From Oligoflexales bacterium (GTDB lineage: Bacteria > Bdellovibrionota_B > Oligoflexia > Oligoflexales > RGVZ01), in the NCBI GenBank assembly GCA_947494335.1, contig CANLUT010000002.1, positions 372,001 to 436,000 on the forward strand: a stretch of DNA of 64,000 bases, written 5' to 3'. The first letter of the stretch is position 1. Every line of letters starts with the position of its first letter. The notes under the pieces are model-generated. The model saw only the letters and a program-made list of their open reading frames with translations. It did not search any database and was not told where the DNA came from. Below, one piece after another: positions 26,524 to 34,706 of the stretch. Position numbers and translations under genes: made by a program.

Positions 26524-27247
26524 TTCAAATGCTGGCATGTCCATTATTGAGTTGGTGGTAGCGCTTGGTATTTTTGGCATTTTAGCCGCAGCGAGTTACC
26601 GCATGTACGGCGAGTTTACTGAGCAGCAATGGTCTGCTAGAAATCAAGTAGTCGTTAAACAAGAGGTAAGCCCTGCCACCGCTGCAATTAACAAATACTT
26701 TCCAGGAGCGATCGTCTTGAATAGCCCTGATAATCCTGTGGCAGATACAAACACCTGGCAATGCAGCGGCGGGGCCTGCAGTTTACGTAGTGACAATAGG
26801 CAAAACGGCATTGAACTGTTGACGTCTTGCGAATCAACTCAAGGGAACAATATCCTAAAAAGGCTTTCGTTTGAAAAATTAGGTACCCTATCGGAAGCTG
26901 ATAACTGCGCCATTTGTCGGACGGGTGAAAGACCAACGCTTGAAATTATTTTTTACAGTGCAGGTACTGCTAGCGGTCGAATGAAGTATCCTAAACAGCC
27001 AGCATCCTCTTTGGATTTAAAAGGGCTTGTTGGTATGAGTATTTGTTTTTCCGTGCCACCGAGAACGACGCCAGATGGGGACGCTTTTGATCAATGGGTT
27101 ATATCATTGGTTCCTGTTTATTTTTCGAGAATTCCAAAGGGGTCCGATTCAGATGACCAACTACAGTCCAAATTTGTATCTGTGCGGGAAAGTCTCATGC
27201 TTGGGCCAATGGAACAGCTCGGTAGCAAGATCAAGGTGATCAAATGA
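26507..27247 (+). CDS. pilin-like protein 2 (type IV/type II minor pilin-like)
   Basis: The ATG at 26507 has GGGG about seven bases upstream. The 246-residue product has a leader ending in Gly, then MSIIELVVALGIFGILAAASY: the canonical prepilin peptidase site with methionine as the first mature residue and Glu at +5, plus the membrane helix. The globular part has Cys residues in the pattern CSGGAC, then Cys pairs later. It is probably a minor pilin or pseudopilin. It starts inside the end of pilin-like 1 and its stop overlaps the next ATG (ATGA), so the three genes form one translationally coupled unit. Confidence 0.78.
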   Translation: MSRENNSNAGMSIIELVVALGIFGILAAASYRMYGEFTEQQWSARNQVVVKQEVSPATAAINKYFPGAIVLNSPDNPVADTNTWQCSGGACSLRSDNRQNGIELLTSCESTQGNNILKRLSFEKLGTLSEADNCAICRTGERPTLEIIFYSAGTASGRMKYPKQPASSLDLKGLVGMSICFSVPPRTTPDGDAFDQWVISLVPVYFSRIPKGSDSDDQLQSKFVSVRESLMLGPMEQLGSKIKVIK

Positions 27248-29166
27248 AAAAAAGTCCTTTCAGCAATCCTAATATTCTTGGTGTGCAGGACATTTTTGGT
27301 CAGTCCGCTCAAAATGGATCGTCAGCCGTTATTTTCACGATATTTTTAAGTGCGGCATCATTCTTAGGCGTAAGTCATTTGGTTAATCAGGCCGTTGAGG
27401 CCAATAAACAAGTCAAAGTTGAGCAGCGTAAGGAGCAAGCTCGGCAAACTCCATTTAACGTGGCGGCCATTGCTAAGCAGCTGGTTAGCCCTGGAGTCGA
27501 CGATGGCTCGCCGGATTGGAGGACGTCTAAAATCGTCACGACTCCAGATATTGTTCCGCGTCTTTATCTCGATCCCTATATAGCATCTCAAGGTGTGATC
27601 GACGGAACCGTACCCATCAATAACTATTGGACGGTAATGCAGGGCCCAGTCCTAAACTCCTATAAAGACAAAGTTTGGGACGAGTCATCGTTTGCTTCCA
27701 ACAAATCGGTCTCTATTTTTTCTGCGGACTCCAATTTGCTTAAGGCAGCTGACATGGAAGATATTTTTGCAAAGGCATCGGTGTCTACTTCTGGAATTGG
27801 GCAGCTGCTTAAGTTGCAAAGGTCGTCTTCCACAGTTCGATACTCCGCAAAAAACTGTAATGCGGCAGGAGAGCCGTCACCAACATGGACGGGATATTAT
27901 TGTGTGGATGCAAAAATTTCGTCGCAAGACAATAGCGCTTTAAGCGGTGGTTCTGGCGGTGGCGTAAATGAGCGTATTTTGGACTTTGGGTTGATTCAGC
28001 CTCCTCCTCCGCCTGTTTGTCATGGGGTTTCGGCGCCTGCCACCTGGTCAAGAGGGGTTAATATTGAGTTATCGGCGGATGCAACGGGTGTTGTTGCTGG
28101 CTACCGCGTTTCTGTCCAAAATTCAAATGGTGACGGTGGACTCGCCTTGGAGCGCCAAGGCATTTACACGGCGGCCAATGGATTGCGAACGAGGGCAAAT
28201 GTCGCAGGAATTTCTATACCAACAGATGACCTCACAGCGTTTCCAGCTGGCGACACAGTAACACTAAAGCTCGAACTCCTGAACCCAACTGGAGCGAGTA
28301 TTGTCGATCCAGATGGTGGCCCGCGGGAGTCTTGCCCTGATATCGTCATCAAAGCGGCAGCTCCTCCACCGCCACCTATCTGTAAAAACATTTCAGCTCC
28401 GTTTAGAGCAGCAGGCACAAACACCTGCTCTATGACGGTTAGCAACACCGGGGGTCCAGTTACTGGCGGTCCTGTGTTGAGCACAACGACTGATTGCACC
28501 GCAGGAACGAAACTCCCAAGTGGAAAAATATTGACTTGTGTACTGGCAGTAGATCCAGTTACAGGACTAAAATCGTCTGTTTCGAATGCAATAATCTCTG
28601 GCGTCACGTGGATGAAGACCGATAATACATGGGTTTCTGACAACATTCCCTGTCCGGTTGGGAGTACGTCGGAGTTCCAGGTTAAGTTGACTGGTCTTGG
28701 CGGCGAAAGCTCTTGTCCAGCTGTGCCAGTATCTAATGACGGGCAAACCTGCACAATTCCGCCCTCGATGGTGGGAGTTAATAATTTAATTACCGGCGGT
28801 AATTACACCTGCAAAGTTAATAGTCGCACGATTAACAATGCTATAGTGTTGCCGATGGATGCTACAGAGATCAAAATTAAGATAACCAGATACGGAGTAG
28901 ACGATTGGAACCCATGCACGTCTTTGAATGGTACGAGCCTCGGTTGTAATCGGGGTGAGAAGACAGTGTGCTCTCCAGGAGGTCCTGGGCCGCGAGTGAC
29001 GGCGTTTAATAAAGACATCAGCTCAATTTTAAAGCCTGGAGCTAACTCGCTCTACGTCGAGTCCTTCAATAAACACACTTTCTGGTCCATGTGGATTGGA
29101 ATCACTGGCACTTACAAGACACAAGGCGCTGCATGTGCACACTCATTGAAGGTCATTGGTCTCTGA
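27244..29166 (+). CDS. large modular pilus-associated protein, GspK/PilX-like N-terminus
   Basis: A 640-residue protein with an AAGGTG ribosome site five bases before ATG 27244. Near residue 28 the sequence QNGSSAVIFTIFLSAASFLG resembles the prepilin helix of PilX/GspK-type minor pilins, which also lack Glu at +5. A first domain (about 60-245) is followed by a Pro5 linker (about 256), a beta-rich module with paired Cys, a second Pro5 linker (about 378), a short Cys-Thr-Ser module, and a C-terminal module rich in Trp, Cys and Asn. It ends in a jelly-roll-like pattern (FNKDISSILKPGANSLYVE). This looks like a pilus-tip adhesin fused to a minor pilin; no exact family recognised. Confidence 0.6.
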   Translation: MKKSPFSNPNILGVQDIFGQSAQNGSSAVIFTIFLSAASFLGVSHLVNQAVEANKQVKVEQRKEQARQTPFNVAAIAKQLVSPGVDDGSPDWRTSKIVTTPDIVPRLYLDPYIASQGVIDGTVPINNYWTVMQGPVLNSYKDKVWDESSFASNKSVSIFSADSNLLKAADMEDIFAKASVSTSGIGQLLKLQRSSSTVRYSAKNCNAAGEPSPTWTGYYCVDAKISSQDNSALSGGSGGGVNERILDFGLIQPPPPPVCHGVSAPATWSRGVNIELSADATGVVAGYRVSVQNSNGDGGLALERQGIYTAANGLRTRANVAGISIPTDDLTAFPAGDTVTLKLELLNPTGASIVDPDGGPRESCPDIVIKAAAPPPPPICKNISAPFRAAGTNTCSMTVSNTGGPVTGGPVLSTTTDCTAGTKLPSGKILTCVLAVDPVTGLKSSVSNAIISGVTWMKTDNTWVSDNIPCPVGSTSEFQVKLTGLGGESSCPAVPVSNDGQTCTIPPSMVGVNNLITGGNYTCKVNSRTINNAIVLPMDATEIKIKITRYGVDDWNPCTSLNGTSLGCNRGEKTVCSPGGPGPRVTAFNKDISSILKPGANSLYVESFNKHTFWSMWIGITGTYKTQGAACAHSLKVIGL

Positions 29167-29199
29167 GGTCGTATCCGTCGTTTGAAAGTTTGACCGTGT

Positions 29200-30966
29200 T
29201 TATTTCGCCTGCGCTTGAACAACGGCCTTGATCCGCCTTACACCCCGGCTTGAGGCTTCTTCTTTTTGAATTTTAAAGCCGCCAAGTTCTTTGGTATTTT
29301 TTACATGCGGGCCGCCGCAAACTTCCGTGGAAAAATCTCCCATGAAGTAAACGTTAACTCTAGCGCCGTATTTGTCTTCAAAAAGTCCGATCGCGCCCTT
29401 TGATTTAGCGTCATCGAGGGACATGTCTTCCAAGTGAATTTCAAGGCCTCGCTTGATTTGCTCATTAACCATCTCTTCAACGGCTTTAATTTGTTCAGGA
29501 GTCATTTTATCAGGGTGACTAAAGTCGAATCGTAGACGCTCTGGAGTAATGTTACTTCCCTTTTGTTCTACGTGTGGACCAAGCACGCGTCTAAGTGCTT
29601 CATGCAGCAGGTGTGTGGCGGTATGAAGCTTAGTGCTTTCTTCTGACGTGTCGGCAAGACCTCCTTTAAAGAGTTTTTCTCCAGCCATGCGGCTTTTTGC
29701 CTGATGCTCTTCAAAGGCCTTATTATAAGTATCGACGTCGACAGTCATGCCGCGTTCACGCGCTATCTCTTGGGTGACTTCGAGTGGAAACCCAAATGTC
29801 TCAAACATGAAAAATGCAAGTTTGCCGTCAATTTGAGTCCCCTGAATTTTGGGAAGCTCTTTTTCAAAATGCTTAAGACCTTGTCCAAGAGCTTTTGAGA
29901 ATTTTTCCTCTTCCTCGCGAATCGCTCCAACAATGCCGCTGCGCTTACTGTCAACTTCTTGGTAGTGACCGTCATATGCTTTAACGAATGCATCAACCAG
30001 TTGGTCGATGTAGTGCGGCTCCATATGAGCCTTATTTGCCAGACGGAATGCGCGACGAAGAATGCGGCGAACGATGTAGCCGGACCCTACGTTACTTGGC
30101 AGTACGCCGTCAGCAATGGCAAACATGGCGGCCTGCACATGGTCAACGATGATGCGCTGCTCTTGAATGGATAGGCCTGAAGCTTTTTGTTTGATGATTC
30201 CCATGGCGTCGTTATAAATCGTAGATTCATAGACGCTTGAAGAGCCACTTAGAATTGAGCAAACACGCAAAAGCCCCATACCAAAATCCACGTTTGGCTT
30301 AGGAAGCTTTACAAAGCCGCCGTCTTTTTTCTTCTCGTACTCCATGAACACGTTGTTACAAATTTCAACGTAACGGCCGCATTTGCATGCAGGCGAGCAC
30401 TCTGGGTTTTTCAGGGTACAGTGATCACGCGTGATGAAAAACGTTTCTGAATCTGGTCCGCAGGGGCCCGCGCCACCGACTGGTCCCCAGAAGTTATCTT
30501 CACGTCCTAGTTTAAACACGCGCTCTTTAGGAATGCCTAATTTTAGCCAAGCGTTGTAACTGACCTCGTCAAAGGGAATGCCTTCTTCTCCCGCGAATAC
30601 AGTGCAAGCAAGACGCTCTGGTTTAAATGGAAGAACCTTGGTTAAAAATTCGTGAGTCCAATGGATTGCCTCTGTTTTGAAGTAATCTCCAAGGCTCCAG
30701 TTGCCGAGCATTTCAAAGAACGTACAGTGCCAGTCATCACCAACTTCGTCGATGTCTTGGGTGCGAATACATTTCTGGGAATTGACCAATCGTTTGCCGG
30801 ATGGATGGGCTGCTCCCATGAGAAATGGAACGAGAGGATGCATGCCGGCTGTGGTGAACAAGACCGTGGGATCGTTTTCTGGTTGAAGTGATCCGGACGG
30901 AATCTGCGTGTGCGCTTTACCTTTGTAGAACTCAATATATTTTTTGCGCAGTTCAGTAGCGTTCAT
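29200..30966 (-). CDS. alaS: alanyl-tRNA synthetase, short form
   Basis: This 588-residue protein has the class II catalytic core with CIRTQDIDEVGDDWH and TFFEMLGNWSLGDYFK (about 65-100), a Cys-rich insertion (NPECSPACKCG, near residue 200) and an editing domain with HTATHLLHEAL (about 449) and CGGPH (about 555). It stops about 30 residues after the editing Cys-His. The standard bacterial enzyme is about 870-890 residues, so the oligomerisation and C-Ala (DHHA1) parts are absent. It aminoacylates tRNA-Ala and should clear mischarged Ser/Gly. The short form is known in Patescibacteria and some other lineages. Whether a full-length copy exists elsewhere cannot be told. Confidence 0.92.
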   Translation of the reverse strand: MNATELRKKYIEFYKGKAHTQIPSGSLQPENDPTVLFTTAGMHPLVPFLMGAAHPSGKRLVNSQKCIRTQDIDEVGDDWHCTFFEMLGNWSLGDYFKTEAIHWTHEFLTKVLPFKPERLACTVFAGEEGIPFDEVSYNAWLKLGIPKERVFKLGREDNFWGPVGGAGPCGPDSETFFITRDHCTLKNPECSPACKCGRYVEICNNVFMEYEKKKDGGFVKLPKPNVDFGMGLLRVCSILSGSSSVYESTIYNDAMGIIKQKASGLSIQEQRIIVDHVQAAMFAIADGVLPSNVGSGYIVRRILRRAFRLANKAHMEPHYIDQLVDAFVKAYDGHYQEVDSKRSGIVGAIREEEEKFSKALGQGLKHFEKELPKIQGTQIDGKLAFFMFETFGFPLEVTQEIARERGMTVDVDTYNKAFEEHQAKSRMAGEKLFKGGLADTSEESTKLHTATHLLHEALRRVLGPHVEQKGSNITPERLRFDFSHPDKMTPEQIKAVEEMVNEQIKRGLEIHLEDMSLDDAKSKGAIGLFEDKYGARVNVYFMGDFSTEVCGGPHVKNTKELGGFKIQKEEASSRGVRRIKAVVQAQAK

Positions 30967-31004
30967 GGCGGCCTAAGCTCCCCAGATGGACAAAATTAAA
31001 TTAC

Positions 31005-31038
31005 AAAAAAGGCACAGAGACCTTTCGGGCTGTGCCTT
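31005..31038 (-). terminator. rho-independent terminator after fkpA-like gene
   Basis: On the minus strand a nine-base-pair perfect stem (AAGGCACAG/CTGTGCCTT, arms 31009-31017 and 31030-31038) is followed by a six-base T run (31005-31010). It lies between the FKBP gene and alaS and should end the FKBP transcript, leaving alaS to its own promoter or read-through. Confidence 0.85.
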
Positions 31039-31062
31039 AGGGATTATCACAATTAGGAGCAA

Positions 31063-31524
31063 TTACTCAACGTTAAGAAGTTCAACTTCAAAAATGAGGG
31101 TTGCATTCGGTGGGATGATGTTGCCAACACCCTTTTCACCATAGCCCAAATTGGAAGGAATGGTTAAACGGCGGCGCTCGCCGACTTTCATGCCTTCTAC
31201 GCCCTTATCCCAGCCTGGAATAACCTGACCTTGGCCCAGGGTGAAAGTAAACGGTGCTTTGCGGGTCTCGCTAGAATCGAAGACCTTACCGTCTGATAGG
31301 CTGCCGGTGTAGTGAACAGTGACTTTTTTACCAGAGGCGGCGGCAACGGTGCCTGTGCCCTGCTTAAGGGTTTCAATTTTGAGGTCTCTCGTGTCGATAG
31401 TAGTTTGGCCTGCAACTTGGCCTGTGGCCACTTGAGGAGCATCATCTTTTTTTGAGCACTTGGTGCAACCTGTCAGCGCGAGTGCCCCAGCAACTGCGAT
31501 CACCGATAGAAACTTCATCATCAT
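31063..31524 (-). CDS. FKBP-type peptidyl-prolyl isomerase lipoprotein
   Basis: A 153-residue lipoprotein with the signal peptide MMMKFLSVIAVAGALALTGC (lipobox Leu-Thr-Gly-Cys, Cys about 20). The FKBP fold is complete from about residue 48: KVTVHYTGSLSDGKVFDSS, QVIPGWDKGVEGMKVGERR and PSNLGYGEKGVGNIIPPNATLIFEVELL. It catalyses proline isomerisation of exported proteins, acting like FkpA but without the dimerisation extension. GGAG lies seven bases upstream of the ATG. A TATAAT (minus strand) at 31561-31566 is a likely -10 element for it. Confidence 0.9.
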   Translation of the reverse strand: MMMKFLSVIAVAGALALTGCTKCSKKDDAPQVATGQVAGQTTIDTRDLKIETLKQGTGTVAAASGKKVTVHYTGSLSDGKVFDSSETRKAPFTFTLGQGQVIPGWDKGVEGMKVGERRRLTIPSNLGYGEKGVGNIIPPNATLIFEVELLNVE

Positions 31525-31560
31525 CTTGCAACTCCGTTTGAAAGTCCATTGGCAAAAAAT

Positions 31561-31566
31561 ATTATA
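31561..31566 (-). promoter_or_regulatory. -10 element for the FKBP gene
   Basis: A consensus TATAAT on the minus strand, about 37 bases before the FKBP ATG. No good -35 hexamer stands out at 16-18 bases, so an activator or weak promoter is likely. Confidence 0.4.
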
Positions 31567-31603
31567 GATATTCTATGTAGTTATCTAGAGTAATGTCCAG
31601 CCC

Positions 31604-32554
31604 TTAATGATTAGAAAGCGCGTCAATTGTCAGCGCAATCTGATCAAAGCTCTTCAGACTGGCACGGTCCGGGCTAAGAAGGGCCGGACAGGTAATATTC
31701 ACCTCACTTAGCCAGCCGCCGATCATGTCTATTCCGGCAAAGATAACGCCGCGCTTGAGTAGAGTCTCGGCAACTCCGGTGGCCACGTCTATGTCTCTGG
31801 CCGTGGGCCTGTAGGGCTCTAACGTTGATCCCGCTCGTGTGTTGGCTAAAAATTCGCCACTTTTAGGCACCTTCAGGCACCAGGACACGGGCTTCCCTGC
31901 CACGGTAAAGGCCCGTACCTCGCCTTTATACACGGCCTCATCAAAGCCTTGGACCATGCGCGACTCCTTGCCATTCATGGTGGCTAAGTGGAGTTTTTCA
32001 GCAAGAACGCGCGCTCCTTCAATATGCTCAACGCCCCGCCCACCATAAAGTCCAAGGGGTTTAATCACAATATTTGAACCACAGCGCTCGCGGGCAAATG
32101 CTAAAAGCTCGTCCGCATCGCTCGAAACGATGGTCGGTTTTGTAAACAGTGGAAAGTCTAGAATCGTAAGCTTTTCATTGATTTCGAGAAGTGCCTTCGG
32201 TGCATTCATGACGGAAACCAAATGGGACACGGAATCTAAAATCCATAAGGTTGCGATGTAATCTAGGTCAAATGGTGGTTCTCGGCGCATGTGAATGGCT
32301 GAAAAGTTTTCTAGATGGCGGCGCTCTGGGGTCTCAAGAGTGAGATCCTGGGGTTTCTTGCCAAAGATGGCCTTCTTAGCCTTCGCAAAAGCTCCAGACG
32401 GATGCAGCGAGCGTGATAATTCGCGGCCTGTGCAAAAGTAAACATCATGCCCCAGTTCATCCAAGGCAAATGCGATTTTAATCGAGGTATCCCAGGCAAG
32501 ATTAAGGCGCTCAAGCGGGTCGATTACAAATAGATGTGATTTTCGCTCTGCCAT
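31604..32554 (-). CDS. gshB: glutathione synthetase
   Basis: An ATP-grasp enzyme of 316 residues, matching E. coli GshB (315). The ATG at 32552-32554 has GGGGGT just upstream; the longer frame from 32623 lacks a site. Landmarks are REPPFDLDYI (about 90-99), FTKPTIVSS (about 137), KPLGLYGGRGV (about 167), GEVRAFTVAGKPV and the metal-binding EVNITCPALL at the end. It joins gamma-glutamylcysteine and glycine to glutathione in the cytoplasm. gshA is not in the window. It is divergent from pgk. Confidence 0.9.
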   Translation of the reverse strand: MAERKSHLFVIDPLERLNLAWDTSIKIAFALDELGHDVYFCTGRELSRSLHPSGAFAKAKKAIFGKKPQDLTLETPERRHLENFSAIHMRREPPFDLDYIATLWILDSVSHLVSVMNAPKALLEINEKLTILDFPLFTKPTIVSSDADELLAFARERCGSNIVIKPLGLYGGRGVEHIEGARVLAEKLHLATMNGKESRMVQGFDEAVYKGEVRAFTVAGKPVSWCLKVPKSGEFLANTRAGSTLEPYRPTARDIDVATGVAETLLKRGVIFAGIDMIGGWLSEVNITCPALLSPDRASLKSFDQIALTIDALSNH

Positions 32555-32555
32555 G

Positions 32556-32584
32556 TTGACCCCCGTAGCGCGGTAAGGTATCCG
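32556..32584 (+). promoter_or_regulatory. possible promoter for pgk-tpiA
   Basis: TTGACC (32556-32561) and TATCCG (32579-32584) lie 17 bases apart on the plus strand, about 65 bases before the pgk ATG. The -35 is close to consensus; the -10 is weak. Confidence 0.4.
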
Positions 32585-32649
32585 ATTAAGACGCCAAAAT
32601 CGGAACGATTTCCATTTTATCACCCCTCAGGGGAACGGAGAACTAATCC

Positions 32650-33837
32650 ATGCAACTTCGCCAAATCGAAGACTTAGAGCTTAATGGCAAAAAGGTTTTT
32701 CTGAGACTTGACCTCAACGTTCCTATCAAAAATGGCAAGATTCAAGATGAAACTAGGATTCGTGAGGCGCTCCCCACGATTAAATACATCCTCGAACGTA
32801 CGAATAAACTCACCATGGCCAGTCACTTGGGCCGACCAAAAAACGGGGGAAGCCCCCAAGATAGCCTTGAGCCTGTGGGCGCAAGATTAAGTGAGCTCCT
32901 TGAGCGAGAAGTGGTCTTGTACCCTGACTATACAAAAGAATCATCGGCGCAGCTTTTGACGTCACTAGGTAAAAATCAGGTCATGCTTCTTGAAAATCTT
33001 CGCTTTCACTCTGGCGAGGAGGCTAACAATATTGATTTTGCTCACAGTCTTGTGGATGGCTATGACTTTTACGTCAATGATGCCTTTGGCACATGCCACA
33101 GAGCCCATGCAAGCGTGAGCGCCGCAGCTGAGCTTCTCTCACCCGAAAGACGTGCTGCAGGCTACTTGATTCAAAAGGAAATCACAGCTCTTGGCAGTAT
33201 CGTGACCAAGCCCGAAGCACCCTTCACAGTGATCATGGGGGGAAGCAAGGTCTCCGACAAGATTGCGGTGATTTTAAATCTTTTGAACACCTGCAATCAC
33301 ATGCTGATTGGTGGTGCCATGGCCTACACATTCCTTAAGTTTAAAGGCATTGATGTCGGCTCTTCTCGCGTCGAGGCCGATAAGATGGACTTGGTAGAGA
33401 CCATCCTTCGCAACGCCGATGCGCGTAAGGTTCAAATTCATCTTCCAGTGGATCATCTCTGTGCCAAGGAGTTTTCAGAGACTGCAGAGGCTGTAGCTGT
33501 TGCCGGTGGGGCCATTCCTCAGGGTCTTATGGGACTAGATATTGGACCTGAGACACAAAAAATCTTTGCTCGCGTGATTAGGGACTCCAAGACAGTTTTA
33601 TGGAACGGCCCAATGGGAGTCTTTGAATGGGACAAGTTTGCTACGGGTACGATGGCTATTGCCGGCGCTATGGCTGAGGTTCGTGGTAAGACGATTGTCG
33701 GTGGTGGAGACTCGGTGTCTGCTGTTCAAAAGTCAGGTTTTGCTGCAAAGATGACGCACATCTCAACAGGAGGCGGGGCGAGTTTAGAGTTTCTCGAAGG
33801 TAAAGTCCTTCCTGGGATTAAAGTTTTGCTCAAATAA
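32650..33837 (+). CDS. pgk: phosphoglycerate kinase
   Basis: A 395-residue enzyme of normal length. Residues about 18-25 (FLRLDLNVP) carry the substrate-binding Asp-Asn, ASHLGRPK (about 58) the second substrate loop, MLLENLRFHSGEE the third, and GGSKVSDKI and the C-terminal GGGDSVSAV and FISTGGGA-type loop (HISTGGGASLEFLEGK) the nucleotide sites. It makes ATP and 3-phosphoglycerate from 1,3-bisphosphoglycerate. GGAG lies nine bases before the ATG. tpiA follows in 29 bases, so both glycolytic genes are probably one transcript. Confidence 0.97.
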   Translation: MQLRQIEDLELNGKKVFLRLDLNVPIKNGKIQDETRIREALPTIKYILERTNKLTMASHLGRPKNGGSPQDSLEPVGARLSELLEREVVLYPDYTKESSAQLLTSLGKNQVMLLENLRFHSGEEANNIDFAHSLVDGYDFYVNDAFGTCHRAHASVSAAAELLSPERRAAGYLIQKEITALGSIVTKPEAPFTVIMGGSKVSDKIAVILNLLNTCNHMLIGGAMAYTFLKFKGIDVGSSRVEADKMDLVETILRNADARKVQIHLPVDHLCAKEFSETAEAVAVAGGAIPQGLMGLDIGPETQKIFARVIRDSKTVLWNGPMGVFEWDKFATGTMAIAGAMAEVRGKTIVGGGDSVSAVQKSGFAAKMTHISTGGGASLEFLEGKVLPGIKVLLK

Positions 33838-33866
33838 ACTCAATTGCAAAAAGAAGGGCTTCCGTT

Positions 33867-34649
33867 ATGCCTCGTAGAAAACTTCTTTGTGGTAACTGGA
33901 AAATGCATAAGACGCGCAGCGAAGCGTCAGAGTTTTTTCACTCGTTTACAAAGCGATTAGGGAATCTGTCCGATGTTACAAGGACGGTTGATGTCGGGTT
34001 TGGGGTCTCGGCTACATTGTTTGACACATGTCTCACTGGTGTACATGGTTCAGGTGTCAAAATTTTGGCGCAGAACTGTCACTTTGAGGCCCAAGGTGCG
34101 TTTACCGGCGAGATTTCTGTTCCGCAGGTTCTTGATGCCAAGCTGAGTGGCTCCATCATCGGCCATAGCGAACGGCGTCAGTACTACAATGAGACGGATG
34201 AGTTCGTTGGCAAAAAATGGAATGCCTTAGCCAAGGCGTCTCTTTTGCCAATCGTCTGTGTTGGCGAGACAAGGCAAGAGCGCGAGTCTGGTAAAACGTT
34301 CGACGTTGTAAAAACGCAAATCGAGCAATCCTTAAAGCAGGTTTCCGCTGATGCCAGAGATAAAGACTTTGTGATCGCTTATGAGCCCGTGTGGGCTATC
34401 GGAACCGGGCTTACTGCCACGCCCGATCAAGCAGAAGAGGTTCACAAGTTTATCCGTGATTTACTGTCAGGCGCCTTTGGTCCTGAGAGAGCACAAGCCA
34501 TTCAGATTCTCTACGGCGGAAGTATGAATGCTGCTAACTGCAAAGAGCTACTTTCAAAGCCTAACATTGACGGTGGCCTCGTGGGCGGGGCATCTCTAAA
34601 AGCAGAAGACTTCGCCTTGATGGTGCAGACGGCAAAAGATTTATCGTAA
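33867..34649 (+). CDS. tpiA: triosephosphate isomerase
   Basis: A 260-residue TIM barrel with all catalytic elements: NWKMHKT (active-site Lys and substrate Asn, about 11-17), GHSERRQYYNE (His about 100), AYEPVWAIGTG (Glu about 173, with the flexible loop) and LYGGSMNAANCKEL (phosphate loop). It interconverts glyceraldehyde-3-phosphate and dihydroxyacetone phosphate, one step from the GlpD-type reaction elsewhere in the window. It belongs to the pgk-tpiA transcript. Confidence 0.97.
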   Translation: MPRRKLLCGNWKMHKTRSEASEFFHSFTKRLGNLSDVTRTVDVGFGVSATLFDTCLTGVHGSGVKILAQNCHFEAQGAFTGEISVPQVLDAKLSGSIIGHSERRQYYNETDEFVGKKWNALAKASLLPIVCVGETRQERESGKTFDVVKTQIEQSLKQVSADARDKDFVIAYEPVWAIGTGLTATPDQAEEVHKFIRDLLSGAFGPERAQAIQILYGGSMNAANCKELLSKPNIDGGLVGGASLKAEDFALMVQTAKDLS

Positions 34650-34706
34650 AGTTACTGGTCACCTGACGAGACCGTGATTGATTTATCAAAAGCATGGAGG
34701 CTTTAA

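Noticed and set aside
28164-28754. 196-residue open frame antisense to the modular pilus protein
   Set aside because: The opposite frame has linkers and Cys modules that read as real protein; the antisense frame has low-complexity Thr/Val/Pro sequence and no start signal.
29767-30966. AlaRS shortened by a frameshift
   Set aside because: The frame is open with intact motifs to its stop, and the sequence after the stop (29167-29199) is a short gap before a convergent gene, leaving no room for a lost C-terminal domain.
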